Shown here: positions 1 to 7,507 of the stretch, in pieces
Layout: the number at the start of each line of letters is the position of its first letter
How positions within the stretch are numbered: position 1 is the stretch's first letter
Position numbers and translations under genes: made by a program
Notes under the pieces: generated by a model
The model's database searches: none
The model's input: only the letters and a program-made list of their open reading frames with translations
What the model was told of the DNA's origin: nothing
Source: Glaciimonas sp.
Lineage (GTDB): Bacteria; Pseudomonadota; Gammaproteobacteria; Burkholderiales; Burkholderiaceae_D
Assembly (NCBI GenBank): GCA_012927625.1
Contig: JABBOV010000014.1
Coordinates: 1-64,000 of the forward strand
Direction of reading: 5' to 3'
Length of the DNA: 64,000 bases

Positions 1-121
1 CATCCTGGAAACCGGTAACGATTCTTACCGCTTCAAGCAGCGCAAAAACCGCCCTCAGCAAACAGAAAAAGTGGAAAGTATTGGACGCTGACTAGTGGAA
101 AGTATTGGACGCTGATTGACA
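1..121 (+). mobile_element. Right end of an IS21-family insertion sequence (partial)
   Basis: The window opens inside an insertion sequence. The last codons of an IstB-type ATPase are followed by two direct copies of a 21-bp sequence beginning GTGGAAAGTATTGG (71-91 and 95-115), then TTGACA ending at 121. IS21-family ends carry repeated terminal sequences and finish in CA, which fits. The body of the element lies to the left of the window, so completeness cannot be judged. The end falls inside the reading frame of a minus-strand gene, which it breaks. Confidence 0.7.
2..91 (+). CDS. istB: IstB-like transposition helper ATPase, C-terminal 29 residues
   Basis: The frame open from the window edge reads ILETGNDSYRFKQRKN and ends at TGA 89-91. 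This is the typical C-terminus of IstB, the AAA+ helper of IS21-family transposases. Only the tail is visible, so function cannot be judged. The last seven residues are encoded by the first copy of the terminal direct repeat. Confidence 0.65.
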   Translation: MLETGNDSYRFKQRKNRPQQTEKVESIGR

Positions 122-300
122 ACACCCCACACTATCCAAGCTCGATCACGACCTTCGAGTGCTGCTGAATTCGCGAGTGCTGACAAATACTGACCAATTT
201 CTTCAGCTTGGTCGAGATTAGACTTGAATTCCACTGTCGTAGCTTCGCGCGGCAAACCACGCAAGTTGTCCAAGGTCTTCAATAAGGATTGTTGATTCAT
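122..300 (-). pseudogene. AlbA_2-domain (putative ATP-binding/transcriptional regulator) protein, 5' fragment cut by IS21
   Basis: Starting at ATG 300 with a GGAG seven bases upstream, the frame encodes about 59 residues including EATTVEFKSN, EEIGQYLSALANSA and DRAWIVWGV. This is the N-terminal pattern of AlbA_2-type (divergent AAA_4-associated) proteins, which are often found in mobile and defence islands. After WGVV the frame runs into the IS21 end and continues with meaningless residues encoded by the IS terminal repeats to a stop at 55. The rest of the gene is lost or lies beyond the IS. Family assignment is good; the biological role is unknown. Confidence 0.6.
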
Positions 301-303
301 CTA

Positions 304-807
304 CTAACTCCATAGAAGTGTTTTGACGAAATGCTCCACAGATCGGCCACTGCGGACCGTTGTCAGCGTGCTCTCTGCAAAGTTCGTCTTCAGGTACTTG
401 GCCTTTTTTGCTATTTGGAGCAGTTTTCTGTCGGTTGCGGTTGGTGACACATTCTCCACGAGCATCTTTTCTGGGATGCGCTGGCTGATCATCGCGGCTG
501 GAAGCGGTCGCAGTGCCGCGATAAAGCGGCGGTATGCAAATCATGCTTGCAGCTTATTACGAGCAGCGCGGTTGGCCTTGGTGCCGAGCAAGCCTAGATG
601 ATCATGAACACGGACTTCAGCATCCCTTTGCAGTGAAAACAGCATAACCAATCTCGTATATGTGAGATGTAGCATATTGGCAATAACTTTAGCAAACGCG
701 AGCAGTGACAAAGAAGGTGAAACAACATCCAACTGATGGTCAGGTTTTAACCATGGACGCGCCAACTCCACGATACGATCTGTTCCGGCGTTGCTAACGA
801 ACTTCAT
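304..807 (-). pseudogene. Truncated helicase-like gene fused to an unrecognised tail
   Basis: From ATG 807 the frame gives 88 residues (TDRIVELARPWLKPDHQ, LDVVSPSLSLLAFAKV, LGLLGTKANRAARNKLQA) that resemble the N-terminal phospholipase-D-like part of large SNF2-type helicases from mobile islands. A TGA at 541-543 ends it. The same frame then stays open for 78 more codons to a stop at 304 (RRFIAALRPLPAA, SGRSVEHFVKTLL), which I do not recognise and which does not look like the expected continuation. The simplest reading is a large internal deletion that joined two coding remnants. It sits just upstream of the AlbA_2 fragment on the same strand. Confidence 0.45.
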
Positions 808-1163
808 GAGTTTTGCCCCACCTCCAAATTATTCTGATTTCTGTCGTTTTCGTCGCGATAATACCCAATTTATTGACTAAACAGCATCAATGCGAGTCCG
901 GTGCCTCAAGCGCTTATTCTAGGTGCGGAATGTTATCACGGTGCAAGTCGCCGCCTGCAACGGAAATGGGGAACCAAGGATCCACCAAAAACACCGGAAA
1001 TTAGACAAGGAGAACAGGTGAACAGCACACCGTATCACTAGGACAGGGTCAAGTGATACGGTACACCTTCTCGCAGAAAAACTATCGAATTGGCCAGTCA
1101 GTCCAGAGCCTAATGAGAATCTCGTGGCATTCAAATGCTATTGATAAAAAAGGATGACCAACA
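808..1163. other. Gene-free stretch with a perfect 11-bp inverted repeat
   Basis: No convincing gene lies here. Its one clear feature is the inverted repeat at 1029-1062, listed separately. The rest shows no terminator T-run or tRNA. Confidence 0.5.
1029..1062. repeat. Inverted repeat ACCGTATCACT / AGTGATACGGT
   Basis: Two perfect 11-bp arms (1029-1039 and 1052-1062) are separated by 12 bases. There is no poly-T tract after either arm, so it is not an ordinary intrinsic terminator. It lies about 100 bp downstream of the gp2-like gene in the integrated element. A replication or recombination site, or a transcript-end hairpin, are all possible. Confidence 0.55.
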
Positions 1164-1820
1164 CTAGGTTCTGCTTGCACCAAAGCCATGACTGCCATTC
1201 CCGAAAGACTTAGTGGCTGACTTGCAGAGATAGCTCGCTCGGTAGAAAAATTGAGCGATGCTTTCGTTGTCGTAACGATATATGAAATATTTCGGCTTCG
1301 CCGGTATCTCAAGCAAGCCCACAATAGCTTCGAGTGGCAGATCTAGAGCGCTGGCCCAAGCGTCTTGGAGGCGGTTGAACATGTTATCTCGCCCGGGCTC
1401 GAACTTGCCCAGAGCGCAATAGGCATCGTAATTTAGAAGAATCGCTATATGGTAATGAGGGCGTCCCCGCTGGCCAACCTCTCGGGTCCAGACATATCGC
1501 ACGACACTGTCATGTGCATATTTGTTGTCTCGGAACGCCATTTGACGGTTGTACTTGATTTTGGCTTTGAACGATTCAATGAAACGTTCAATTATTTTAT
1601 TCTCATAGGAGAGCCCATGTGGGTTCATGCCTGGCGGAAGGCGTAGGTCGAACCTGAACGCAAAAACCCGTGGATATTGGCCGATGGCGCTAGATACAGT
1701 TTGATGTAGTCGATTTAGATATTCACGTATAAATGGACCTTTATCAAATTGAACTGGAAAGCCGAGGTAATTGTCCTCGTAGTGAAGAGTGAGGTTCGAG
1801 TTTATGGGATGGCGAATCAT
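1164..1820 (-). CDS. Inovirus/satellite Gp2-type replication protein (YagK/YfjJ domain)
   Basis: The 218-residue protein has the inovirus-Gp2 pattern: a basic N-terminal half, the motif GQRGRPHYHIAILLN (about residues 117-131) containing the HxH-like PHYH core, and a C-terminal segment ending YLCKSATKSFGNGSHGFGASR. Such proteins are found in filamentous phages and in satellite-type integrated elements and are thought to act in replication. It lies between the AlpA-like regulator and the inverted repeat at 1029, on the same strand as the integrase. Its length is near the family norm and it looks intact. The biochemical role is inferred from the family only. Confidence 0.75.
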   Translation of the reverse strand: MIRHPINSNLTLHYEDNYLGFPVQFDKGPFIREYLNRLHQTVSSAIGQYPRVFAFRFDLRLPPGMNPHGLSYENKIIERFIESFKAKIKYNRQMAFRDNKYAHDSVVRYVWTREVGQRGRPHYHIAILLNYDAYCALGKFEPGRDNMFNRLQDAWASALDLPLEAIVGLLEIPAKPKYFIYRYDNESIAQFFYRASYLCKSATKSFGNGSHGFGASRT

Positions 1821-2294
1821 TTTAATACTCCAGAGTTGAGGTTCATACCTTATGCACCTGGGGTATTTTTTTTCGTGAAATTACTTCACTGCGTATCAGT
1901 AAGCAACACAGTTAAGCATTTAACATGTCTACCTGCTTGCTCTGTGATGGCCAGTGCTGCTCGTGTAGCGTGCCGGACGAGTGATCTAACCAACGAGGGC
2001 CCAACACCCTGTTGGTGTGTCTTCGTAAGTTGGTGGTGTCGTTCGTTGACATCATGACTTATTATTCCTTGCTTCAAATTTTGGATATTAATCTACGCTG
2101 AAACTATCAATTTAATTTCAAGTATTTCCTTTTTATGTTGGCACAGTCTCACATATAAATCATGCTAATAATGCATACTACCAATACCGAAAATTATCGC
2201 AGTTTGTATTAATTGAATATCTATAAAAAGCGACCGATATACTCCAATTTCAAGCATGTCAGTCACTCCGGGAAATTATTATCGTTTTCTTTTT
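1821..2294. other. Intergenic region of the integrated element; possible small minus-strand ORF
   Basis: Between gp2 and alpA there is an open minus-strand frame 1886-2077 (63 codons from a TTG) that includes HQQGVGPSLVRSLVRHATRA. Short proteins with this flavour occur at the same place in P4-like satellites (Icd/Ash-type ORFs), but the start and ribosome site are poor and I do not call it a gene. The remaining 2080-2294 is AT-rich and shows nothing recognisable. Confidence 0.3.
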
Positions 2295-2483
2295 CTATTT
2301 CTTCAAATCTCGAGCTTCTATACGAGTTTGAATCCATTGCTGAATTTCGCTTTCCAACCAACCTACACAGCGTTCGCTTAATTGCAAAGGTATAGGAAAT
2401 TTTCCATCGGCAATGTATTTGTAAATTGATGACCTTCCAAGTCCTGTTGAATTTATGACCTGGTTTAGACGAATGACTTTCAT
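2295..2483 (-). CDS. AlpA-family phage-type transcriptional regulator
   Basis: The 62-residue protein MKVIRLNQVINSTGLGRSSI... has the AlpA/excisionase winged-helix pattern: a helix-turn-helix (TGLGRSSIYKYIADGKFP), then LSERCVGWLESEIQQWIQTRI, where tryptophans and the acidic SE pair are typical. AlpA proteins activate integrase or excision genes in P4-like elements. I choose ATG 2483 because GGAG lies six bases upstream and because family members begin right here; the frame stays open upstream to 2591. Its placement between integrase and gp2 fits a satellite-type island. Confidence 0.8.
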   Translation of the reverse strand: MKVIRLNQVINSTGLGRSSIYKYIADGKFPIPLQLSERCVGWLESEIQQWIQTRIEARDLKK

Positions 2484-2824
2484 GAATGGCTCCATTTGTT
2501 TTTTCAAACAATTGGTCGTGCCAATATTTTTTCTCCCAATCGATCCGTTTACGTACCTATCTTGACAACCGACAATGCCAACCAAATTCAAATTGGCGAG
2601 TGCTGAGAAAAATGGAGGGCACTATCATCGAAAATTAGGAGGTGCCTCAATTTTGAGTCTAGCTGGTTGTTAATCCAGATCATGCGTTCGGCAACTTGGT
2701 GTGTGGGTGGTGTCGTGCGCGCATTGGGTGCGATCGTGGCGTGCAATGAGCAGAAGTGAGCTTTCTAACCTAAGCGCCCCTTATTTATCGACTATTTTTC
2801 TTCTAGAGTTATTCTAAAATTATT

Positions 2825-2879
2825 GCAAAATCAGTCAAAAATCAGTCAAAAATCAGTCAAAAATCAGTCAAAAATTAAT
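2825..2879 (+). repeat. Tandem 11-bp repeats (four exact, one degenerate)
   Basis: The core CAGTC recurs at 2831, 2842, 2853 and 2864, embedded in units of the form CAGTCAAAAAT, with a degenerate fifth copy (TAATC) at 2875. The spacing is exactly 11 bp, one helical turn, so a protein could bind the same face of the DNA repeatedly. The array ends about 90 bp before the start of the unknown gene at 2971. It could be an operator or replication iterons. The surrounding region 2592-2970 holds nothing else recognisable. Confidence 0.8.
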
Positions 2880-2970
2880 CAAAAAATACGATAAAATTCA
2901 TCTACGAATAAGTTGGAGTTGGATAGTTATTTGTTATTAATATAATAATATTAAGTGATTGGAAATGTTC

Positions 2971-3819
2971 ATGGCTATTAAGGGTGTTACTCAACAAGTC
3001 AAGTTGTCCGGCGGTGATCCTGTGGATGCGCGAGTTGATGCTTGGCTGTGGTTTTATTTAAAGAGAACTGGTTCAGATTTAAGTTTGGATAGTTTTATGG
3101 CGCCAGACATGAACAGCATAATGACGTTCAAGATTAACTTCGAGGGACGGTCGAAGTTTGATATTGATAATGCGAAGGAACGTTCGTTGCTGCCAAAAGA
3201 AAACTTGGATTGGATAACTAATGACGAGAGACAAATCAAGTGGTTGTACCCATATATTTGTGATCAGTTTGGGTGCGGCATTTTTCCAGTCCCGCCAAGA
3301 TTGTTAGGCCGAAATTTGGTGACCGTAAGTATTGACGTCTGGGAAACTGATTTCACTAATAAATCTAGGGCTGTTGCAAGAATGGAGAAGGATTGGAACC
3401 AGCACAAACAAAGTGACAGTATATTTAAATGGTTCAAGGAAAAGGAAGAAGTTTCCCGATGCGAGTTGGCATGGAATTGGTTGGTGGATAAAAAATATTT
3501 TTTCATAGAAGGGCAAGCTCCAATTTCCAGCTATAAAGAGTTGCTAATATTTTTTGATCATCAACGGATAAGTGATTCGGGAAAGAAGCTAAACGTTGAT
3601 TCGATTAAGAAGCGTTGGAGTCAACAGCAATATCGAAAAAAAAATACGGGCAAGAAGCAGTGTAATTTTTTGCTTTCAAATCAATCGCTGGATAAATTAG
3701 AAAAATTGGCCGTGAAATATGATGTGAGTAAGGCCAAAGTTCTTGATGCTTTGATTCAATTTGAAGCAGAGCAAGGTGTTTATTTGCCTGGTAAAGTGAA
3801 GGCAACTTCATTGTGGTGA
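2971..3819 (+). CDS. Unknown protein with ribbon-helix-helix-like C-terminus
   Basis: I do not recognise the family. The 282-residue product has an aromatic-rich N-terminal two thirds (DARVDAWLWFYLKRTG, RQIKWLYPYICDQFG, RCELAWNWLVDKKYFF) and a C-terminal segment of about 50 residues (CNFLLSNQSLDKLEKLA, DVSKAKVLDALIQFE) with the strand-helix-helix pattern of ribbon-helix-helix DNA-binding domains. ATG 2971 is preferred over TTG 2959 and ATG 2965 because GGAAA lies six bases upstream. It is AT-richer than the housekeeping genes. It runs opposite to its element neighbours and follows an 11-bp repeat array, which suggests a repressor or replication protein acting on that array; this is inference. 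Confidence 0.65.
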   Translation: MAIKGVTQQVKLSGGDPVDARVDAWLWFYLKRTGSDLSLDSFMAPDMNSIMTFKINFEGRSKFDIDNAKERSLLPKENLDWITNDERQIKWLYPYICDQFGCGIFPVPPRLLGRNLVTVSIDVWETDFTNKSRAVARMEKDWNQHKQSDSIFKWFKEKEEVSRCELAWNWLVDKKYFFIEGQAPISSYKELLIFFDHQRISDSGKKLNVDSIKKRWSQQQYRKKNTGKKQCNFLLSNQSLDKLEKLAVKYDVSKAKVLDALIQFEAEQGVYLPGKVKATSLW

Positions 3820-4111
3820 TCATGTGTTTTTAATTGATGAGTTATATGACTGACATCATCTATTTTCACTCGCGACACGTATATAACTAAAACTGATGCA
3901 GATTTAAATGTATTATCTGTGGCTGGTTGGATCGGGTTTTCTTGATAACTGCTGCGTTGGTTTTTTATTCTCCGTCATAGCGGGGATATTTATTGTTTTA
4001 TTAGGCTATGTCGCAGTTGGTTGTTGAAATTGATTTCCCCATACGAGCATAGAATTTTCATTCTATAACTACGATAGTTTTTTTAATATTCAATTGCGAT
4101 ATACCTTTTTA

Positions 4112-5368
4112 TTATGCAATGGCTTTAATTGGTTTGACTATTGCGTCGCTTTGCACCTTTTTGCAATATGCGGACCACTCAGTCATCAGTGCATCACGTT
4201 TGGCAAATTGTGATCCGCGCTGATACGCTCGCTCGACAGCATCCGGCAGTTGATGCGCCAAGGCGTGTTCGGCAACCTCACGCGGATAATTGGTTGTCTC
4301 GGCTGCCCACATTCGAAAACTGCTTCGGAAGCCATGAACGGTTATGCCTTCGCCGTTTGCATCAACCCAAGTCGGCTGGTCGTCGCCATTCATCCTTCGA
4401 ATCACTGCCGTCAACGACATATCCGATAACTGTTGCGCCTTTGTTCCGGCGAATACGATATCGCCATTCATGGACATCGCCTTCAATAAGGCTAACGCAG
4501 CATCGCTCAAAGGAACCTCATGCTCACGTTTGGCTTTCATGCGTTCTGCGGGTATCGTCCAGATCCTGCTTTCAATATTGAACTCAGACCATCGAGCACC
4601 TCGCACCTCTCCAGATCGGCAAGCAGTCAAGATAGCAAATTCAACAGCACGGGCGGATACACCATCACGCGCTCTGAGCGCCGAGATAAATGCGCCGATG
4701 CGCTGCCAGGGCAGGGAAGGGTGATGTTTCGTTCGACTTGCCTTGCTGATTGTTGCAAGCAGATTTTCCAAGTGACCTTTCCACCGTGCTGGATTCTCAC
4801 CAGTGCGGTAGCCGCTTGTGGCTGCCCATCCCAGCACTGACTCAATGCGGCCACGTAATCGGCTAGCAGTTTCGGTTTTTTTCTCCCAAATGGGGGCGAG
4901 GCATTTCACGACCAAGCCAGTGTCGATCTCGGAAACGGGCAAATGTCCGAATACTGGACTGGCGTATGTGTTGAGAGTGTTTGTCCATTGGTCTGCATGT
5001 TTAGCGTTCTTCCAACTCGCTTTGTGAGCGAGAATATACGATTCTGCGCACTGGTCAAAAGTCATCATTTTGGCGCTAGCCAATGCGGCAGCGATTTTGT
5101 CATGCTTCTTGGCCATCAGAGGGTTGATGCCAGAGAGCAGTAGCTTTCGTGCAGCCAACGCCTGCTGCCTTGCATCCGACAAGCTGACTGTATGCGTAGG
5201 ACCCAAGCCCATCCCGTAAGATTTTCCAGCGACCATATAGCGAAATAGCCAGGATTTTGCACCAGTAGGGGTAACTTGCAGCGTCAAGCCTCCACCATCG
5301 CCGTATAATCCCGGCTTGGTGAGCTTGCTGACTTGTAATGCAGAGAGTCTTTGTTGTTGGCGTCCCAT
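4112..5368 (-). CDS. P4-type tyrosine integrase
   Basis: The 418-residue protein begins with the DUF4102-type arm-binding domain (LTKPGLYGDGGGLTLQVTPTG) and carries the full tyrosine recombinase signature: Arg in ILTACRSGEVRGARWSE, His and Arg in TVHGFRSSFRMWAAE, His in AEHALAHQ, and the nucleophile Tyr in ERAYQRGSQ. It would integrate and excise the element at a host attachment site, commonly a tRNA 3' end; no tRNA is visible at its 5' side here. It looks intact. It marks the right border of the foreign segment. Confidence 0.92.
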   Translation of the reverse strand: MGRQQQRLSALQVSKLTKPGLYGDGGGLTLQVTPTGAKSWLFRYMVAGKSYGMGLGPTHTVSLSDARQQALAARKLLLSGINPLMAKKHDKIAAALASAKMMTFDQCAESYILAHKASWKNAKHADQWTNTLNTYASPVFGHLPVSEIDTGLVVKCLAPIWEKKTETASRLRGRIESVLGWAATSGYRTGENPARWKGHLENLLATISKASRTKHHPSLPWQRIGAFISALRARDGVSARAVEFAILTACRSGEVRGARWSEFNIESRIWTIPAERMKAKREHEVPLSDAALALLKAMSMNGDIVFAGTKAQQLSDMSLTAVIRRMNGDDQPTWVDANGEGITVHGFRSSFRMWAAETTNYPREVAEHALAHQLPDAVERAYQRGSQFAKRDALMTEWSAYCKKVQSDAIVKPIKAIA

Positions 5369-5815
5369 GCTATCTTTCTAACTATCAAAATGACTATCAA
5401 ATGATAGCTGGATTTTAGCGAATGGTAAAGGACGGCTTTGGACGATGTGATGACGTAACTTGTTGTTTTATATGGGGTAAATGGATGTTTCTGGACGGTA
5501 TTGGATTGCTATTAAGCGGACACCGCTTCCGCCAAGGACACTACTAACGTTAGCAACGTTTGCCAAAAAGCCCCTAAGAAATCAAATGCTTAGGGGTTTT
5601 TTGCGTTTCAAGAGATATGATGCTACTCGGATTATTTGGGGTGGATTTATGCGCTGGACGATAGTGCGCCGACTATACTGGCGTGTCGCTACTAATATCG
5701 GGAATGAGCCCGATTCACCTGTTTAGCCATGACTACCGCGACAGCGGGAAAACAGAGCTTACCCCTTACTCTGCCGGCATGGCTTGCGTTTTAAGGGGAC
5801 GACAAAGAGGCGCAA
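5369..5815. other. Border region between the integrated element and the chromosome
   Basis: No gene is supported between the integrase and yggU. The region holds the terminator at 5571-5602 and presumably one attachment site. I could not find a matching direct repeat elsewhere in the window, so the element limits stay unknown. Confidence 0.45.
5571..5602. terminator. Rho-independent terminator
   Basis: A perfect 8-bp stem CCCCTAAG / CTTAGGGG (5571-5578 and 5589-5596) with a 10-base loop is followed by six T and preceded by a run of A, so it could work in both directions. No gene ends beside it now; its original gene may have been displaced by the integrated element. Confidence 0.8.
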
Positions 5816-6163
5816 TTGAAACATAACAAAGCTAGTACAGGAACCTCCAAAACAAACACCTCGACTCGGGATTCCGCTTTTGTCTGGGATGGCGATACGC
5901 TGGTGCTCAACATCCTCGGCAAGCCAAGCGCAAAACGCGATGCCATTGGCAAGATTAAAGGAAAGCAGATTAATGTCAGCGTCACGGCTGCGCCCCGCGC
6001 CGGCAAGGCGACTGATTATATGGTGCGCTTTCTGGCGGAAGAGTTTGGCGTATCGTCATCGGATATCGAGGTCGTATTTGGTCGCACAAATGTGAACAAG
6101 CAATTGCGTATCAAGGCGCCTAAACGGCTGCCTGCGGTAATTGGGCAGCAGGAATTGTGCTGA
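5816..6163 (+). CDS. yggU: DUF167/YggU-family protein
   Basis: The 115-residue product matches the small YggU family (DUF167): GKPSAKRDAIGKIKGKQINV, TAAPRAGKATDYMVRFLAEEFG and the NVNKQLRIKAP ending. The family is widespread and of unknown biochemical function. The start is a TTG at 5816, supported by AAAGAGG five bases upstream; no in-frame ATG gives a better start. An extra polar stretch of about 20 residues precedes the domain. Confidence 0.85.
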   Translation: MKHNKASTGTSKTNTSTRDSAFVWDGDTLVLNILGKPSAKRDAIGKIKGKQINVSVTAAPRAGKATDYMVRFLAEEFGVSSSDIEVVFGRTNVNKQLRIKAPKRLPAVIGQQELC

Positions 6164-6276
6164 GAGAGTGATGGGATTGCGACGCTACAAGCTTCACGTT
6201 ACTTCGCATGTACCCGTTTCGACTCTCCTGGCCTTATATGACCTGTCGGCTTGAACTTTGAATCGGATGTTCCGAG

Positions 6277-6630
6277 ATGACCTCGAATAGCCAGAAAATC
6301 AAATTTTTCCGCAATCGTATCCCTGCATTTGAATGCATACCGGGATGTCACGACTGTTGCGGCCCAGTGACCACATCTACCGAAGAGATGGCAAGGCTGC
6401 CCGTCAAAAGCGAGGAGGAACACGATGCGGCGCTTGCCGTTCTGAGTTGCCCGCATCTCGGCGACAATGGATGTGAAGTCTACGCAGAGCGCCCTCTGAT
6501 CTGCCGCTTGTTCGGAACCACACCACGCCTTGCCTGCCCGAACGGCAGACGGCCTGCGGTAATGATAGACCCTCGCATCGAGCAGCAAATCCATCACTAT
6601 TTTGGGCAAACGCGCCAGGTGTTGGTTTGA
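6277..6630 (+). CDS. YkgJ-type cysteine cluster protein
   Basis: The 117-residue product has the cysteine pattern of the YkgJ/CxxCxxCC family: CIPGCHDCCGP near residues 20-30, then CPHLGDNGCEVYAERPLICRLFG and a last CPNG. These cysteines are thought to bind zinc or an Fe-S cluster; the role is unknown. It stands alone between yggU and a convergent hydrolase gene. Confidence 0.85.
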   Translation: MTSNSQKIKFFRNRIPAFECIPGCHDCCGPVTTSTEEMARLPVKSEEEHDAALAVLSCPHLGDNGCEVYAERPLICRLFGTTPRLACPNGRRPAVMIDPRIEQQIHHYFGQTRQVLV

Positions 6631-6678
6631 TGCAGAACGCTACGCTCCTCGTGAGTTAGCGCCCGCTTTTGCTTCATC

Positions 6679-7503
6679 TCATGCAACGCTTGCGGAAAAC
6701 GTATTGGCAAACGAATACAGGACATCGAGCACCTGGTCCGGCTGCTCCGCCATCAGGTTATGGCCGCAGTGGTCGAGCTGCATCACTTGAGCGTGCGCGA
6801 TTGCACGGATCAGGCCGGCGCTAGCCTTGATCGGCGTCATGATGTCGCGTCTGGCGAGCAGAAACAGCGTCGGGCACTGCACCGATTGCGCGGCAAGGTC
6901 GCCATTCGCATACGCATTGCAAATGAAAAAATCAGTGTAAAACACGTGCGCTGGATTGATTTTGGAGATGCGCTGCATCAGGCGCCGATTGACGCCCATT
7001 ACATAAAAACCGGGGCTGGGACTGGAGGGTTTTTGCGCTACCGACGTGTGTGACCAGAGGTTGACCATATCGATTGCGTTCTGTTCCGCGTTTTTCGCAG
7101 CATCAAGCAAGGTGTCGGACACTTTCATCGGATAGGCGGTACCGACTAGCGCCAGCTTACTGACCCGCTGCGGCGCTCGGTGGGCGGCTTCCAGCGCCGC
7201 CAGCGAACCCATGCTGTGGCCGATCAGCATGGCTTTTTCCACCCCGGCAGCACCCAGCAACGCCAGCAACCAGTCGGCGACGGCTTCGATGCTGGTCAGC
7301 GCTGCGCCTTTGCTGCGGCCGTGGCCGGGCAGGTCGGCTGCCAGCACATTAAAGCCGTGGTGCGCAAAATAACGGGTTTGCAGTATCCAGATCGAATGGT
7401 CGTGCTGTGCGCCGTGGATGAAGACGGCAGTCGGCTGGGCCGGGTTGAACGGTTTGCCGCCGGTGTAACAATAGGCATCGAAGCCGTGGATGTTGGTGAG
7501 CAT
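6679..7503 (-). CDS. Alpha/beta-hydrolase
   Basis: A 274-residue alpha/beta-hydrolase. The oxyanion segment AVFIHGAQHDHSIW, the DLPGHGRS motif, the nucleophile elbow LIGHSMGSLAALEAA (Ser), a late Asp in LARRDIMTP and the catalytic His in LDHCGHNLMAEQP are all present. The substrate cannot be told. It follows metY on the same strand after a gap of four bases, so the two are probably co-transcribed. Confidence 0.88.
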   Translation of the reverse strand: MLTNIHGFDAYCYTGGKPFNPAQPTAVFIHGAQHDHSIWILQTRYFAHHGFNVLAADLPGHGRSKGAALTSIEAVADWLLALLGAAGVEKAMLIGHSMGSLAALEAAHRAPQRVSKLALVGTAYPMKVSDTLLDAAKNAEQNAIDMVNLWSHTSVAQKPSSPSPGFYVMGVNRRLMQRISKINPAHVFYTDFFICNAYANGDLAAQSVQCPTLFLLARRDIMTPIKASAGLIRAIAHAQVMQLDHCGHNLMAEQPDQVLDVLYSFANTFSASVA

Positions 7504-7507
7504 GTGC

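Noticed and set aside
2825-2879. Short tandem repeats as a CRISPR array
   Set aside because: The 11-bp units follow one another without spacers and are too short for CRISPR repeats; no cas genes are present.
5490-5535. A tRNA 3' end next to the integrase as attachment site
   Set aside because: The GCGGACACCGCTTCCGCCA stretch looks slightly like an acceptor end, but no T-arm or other tRNA arms can be formed.
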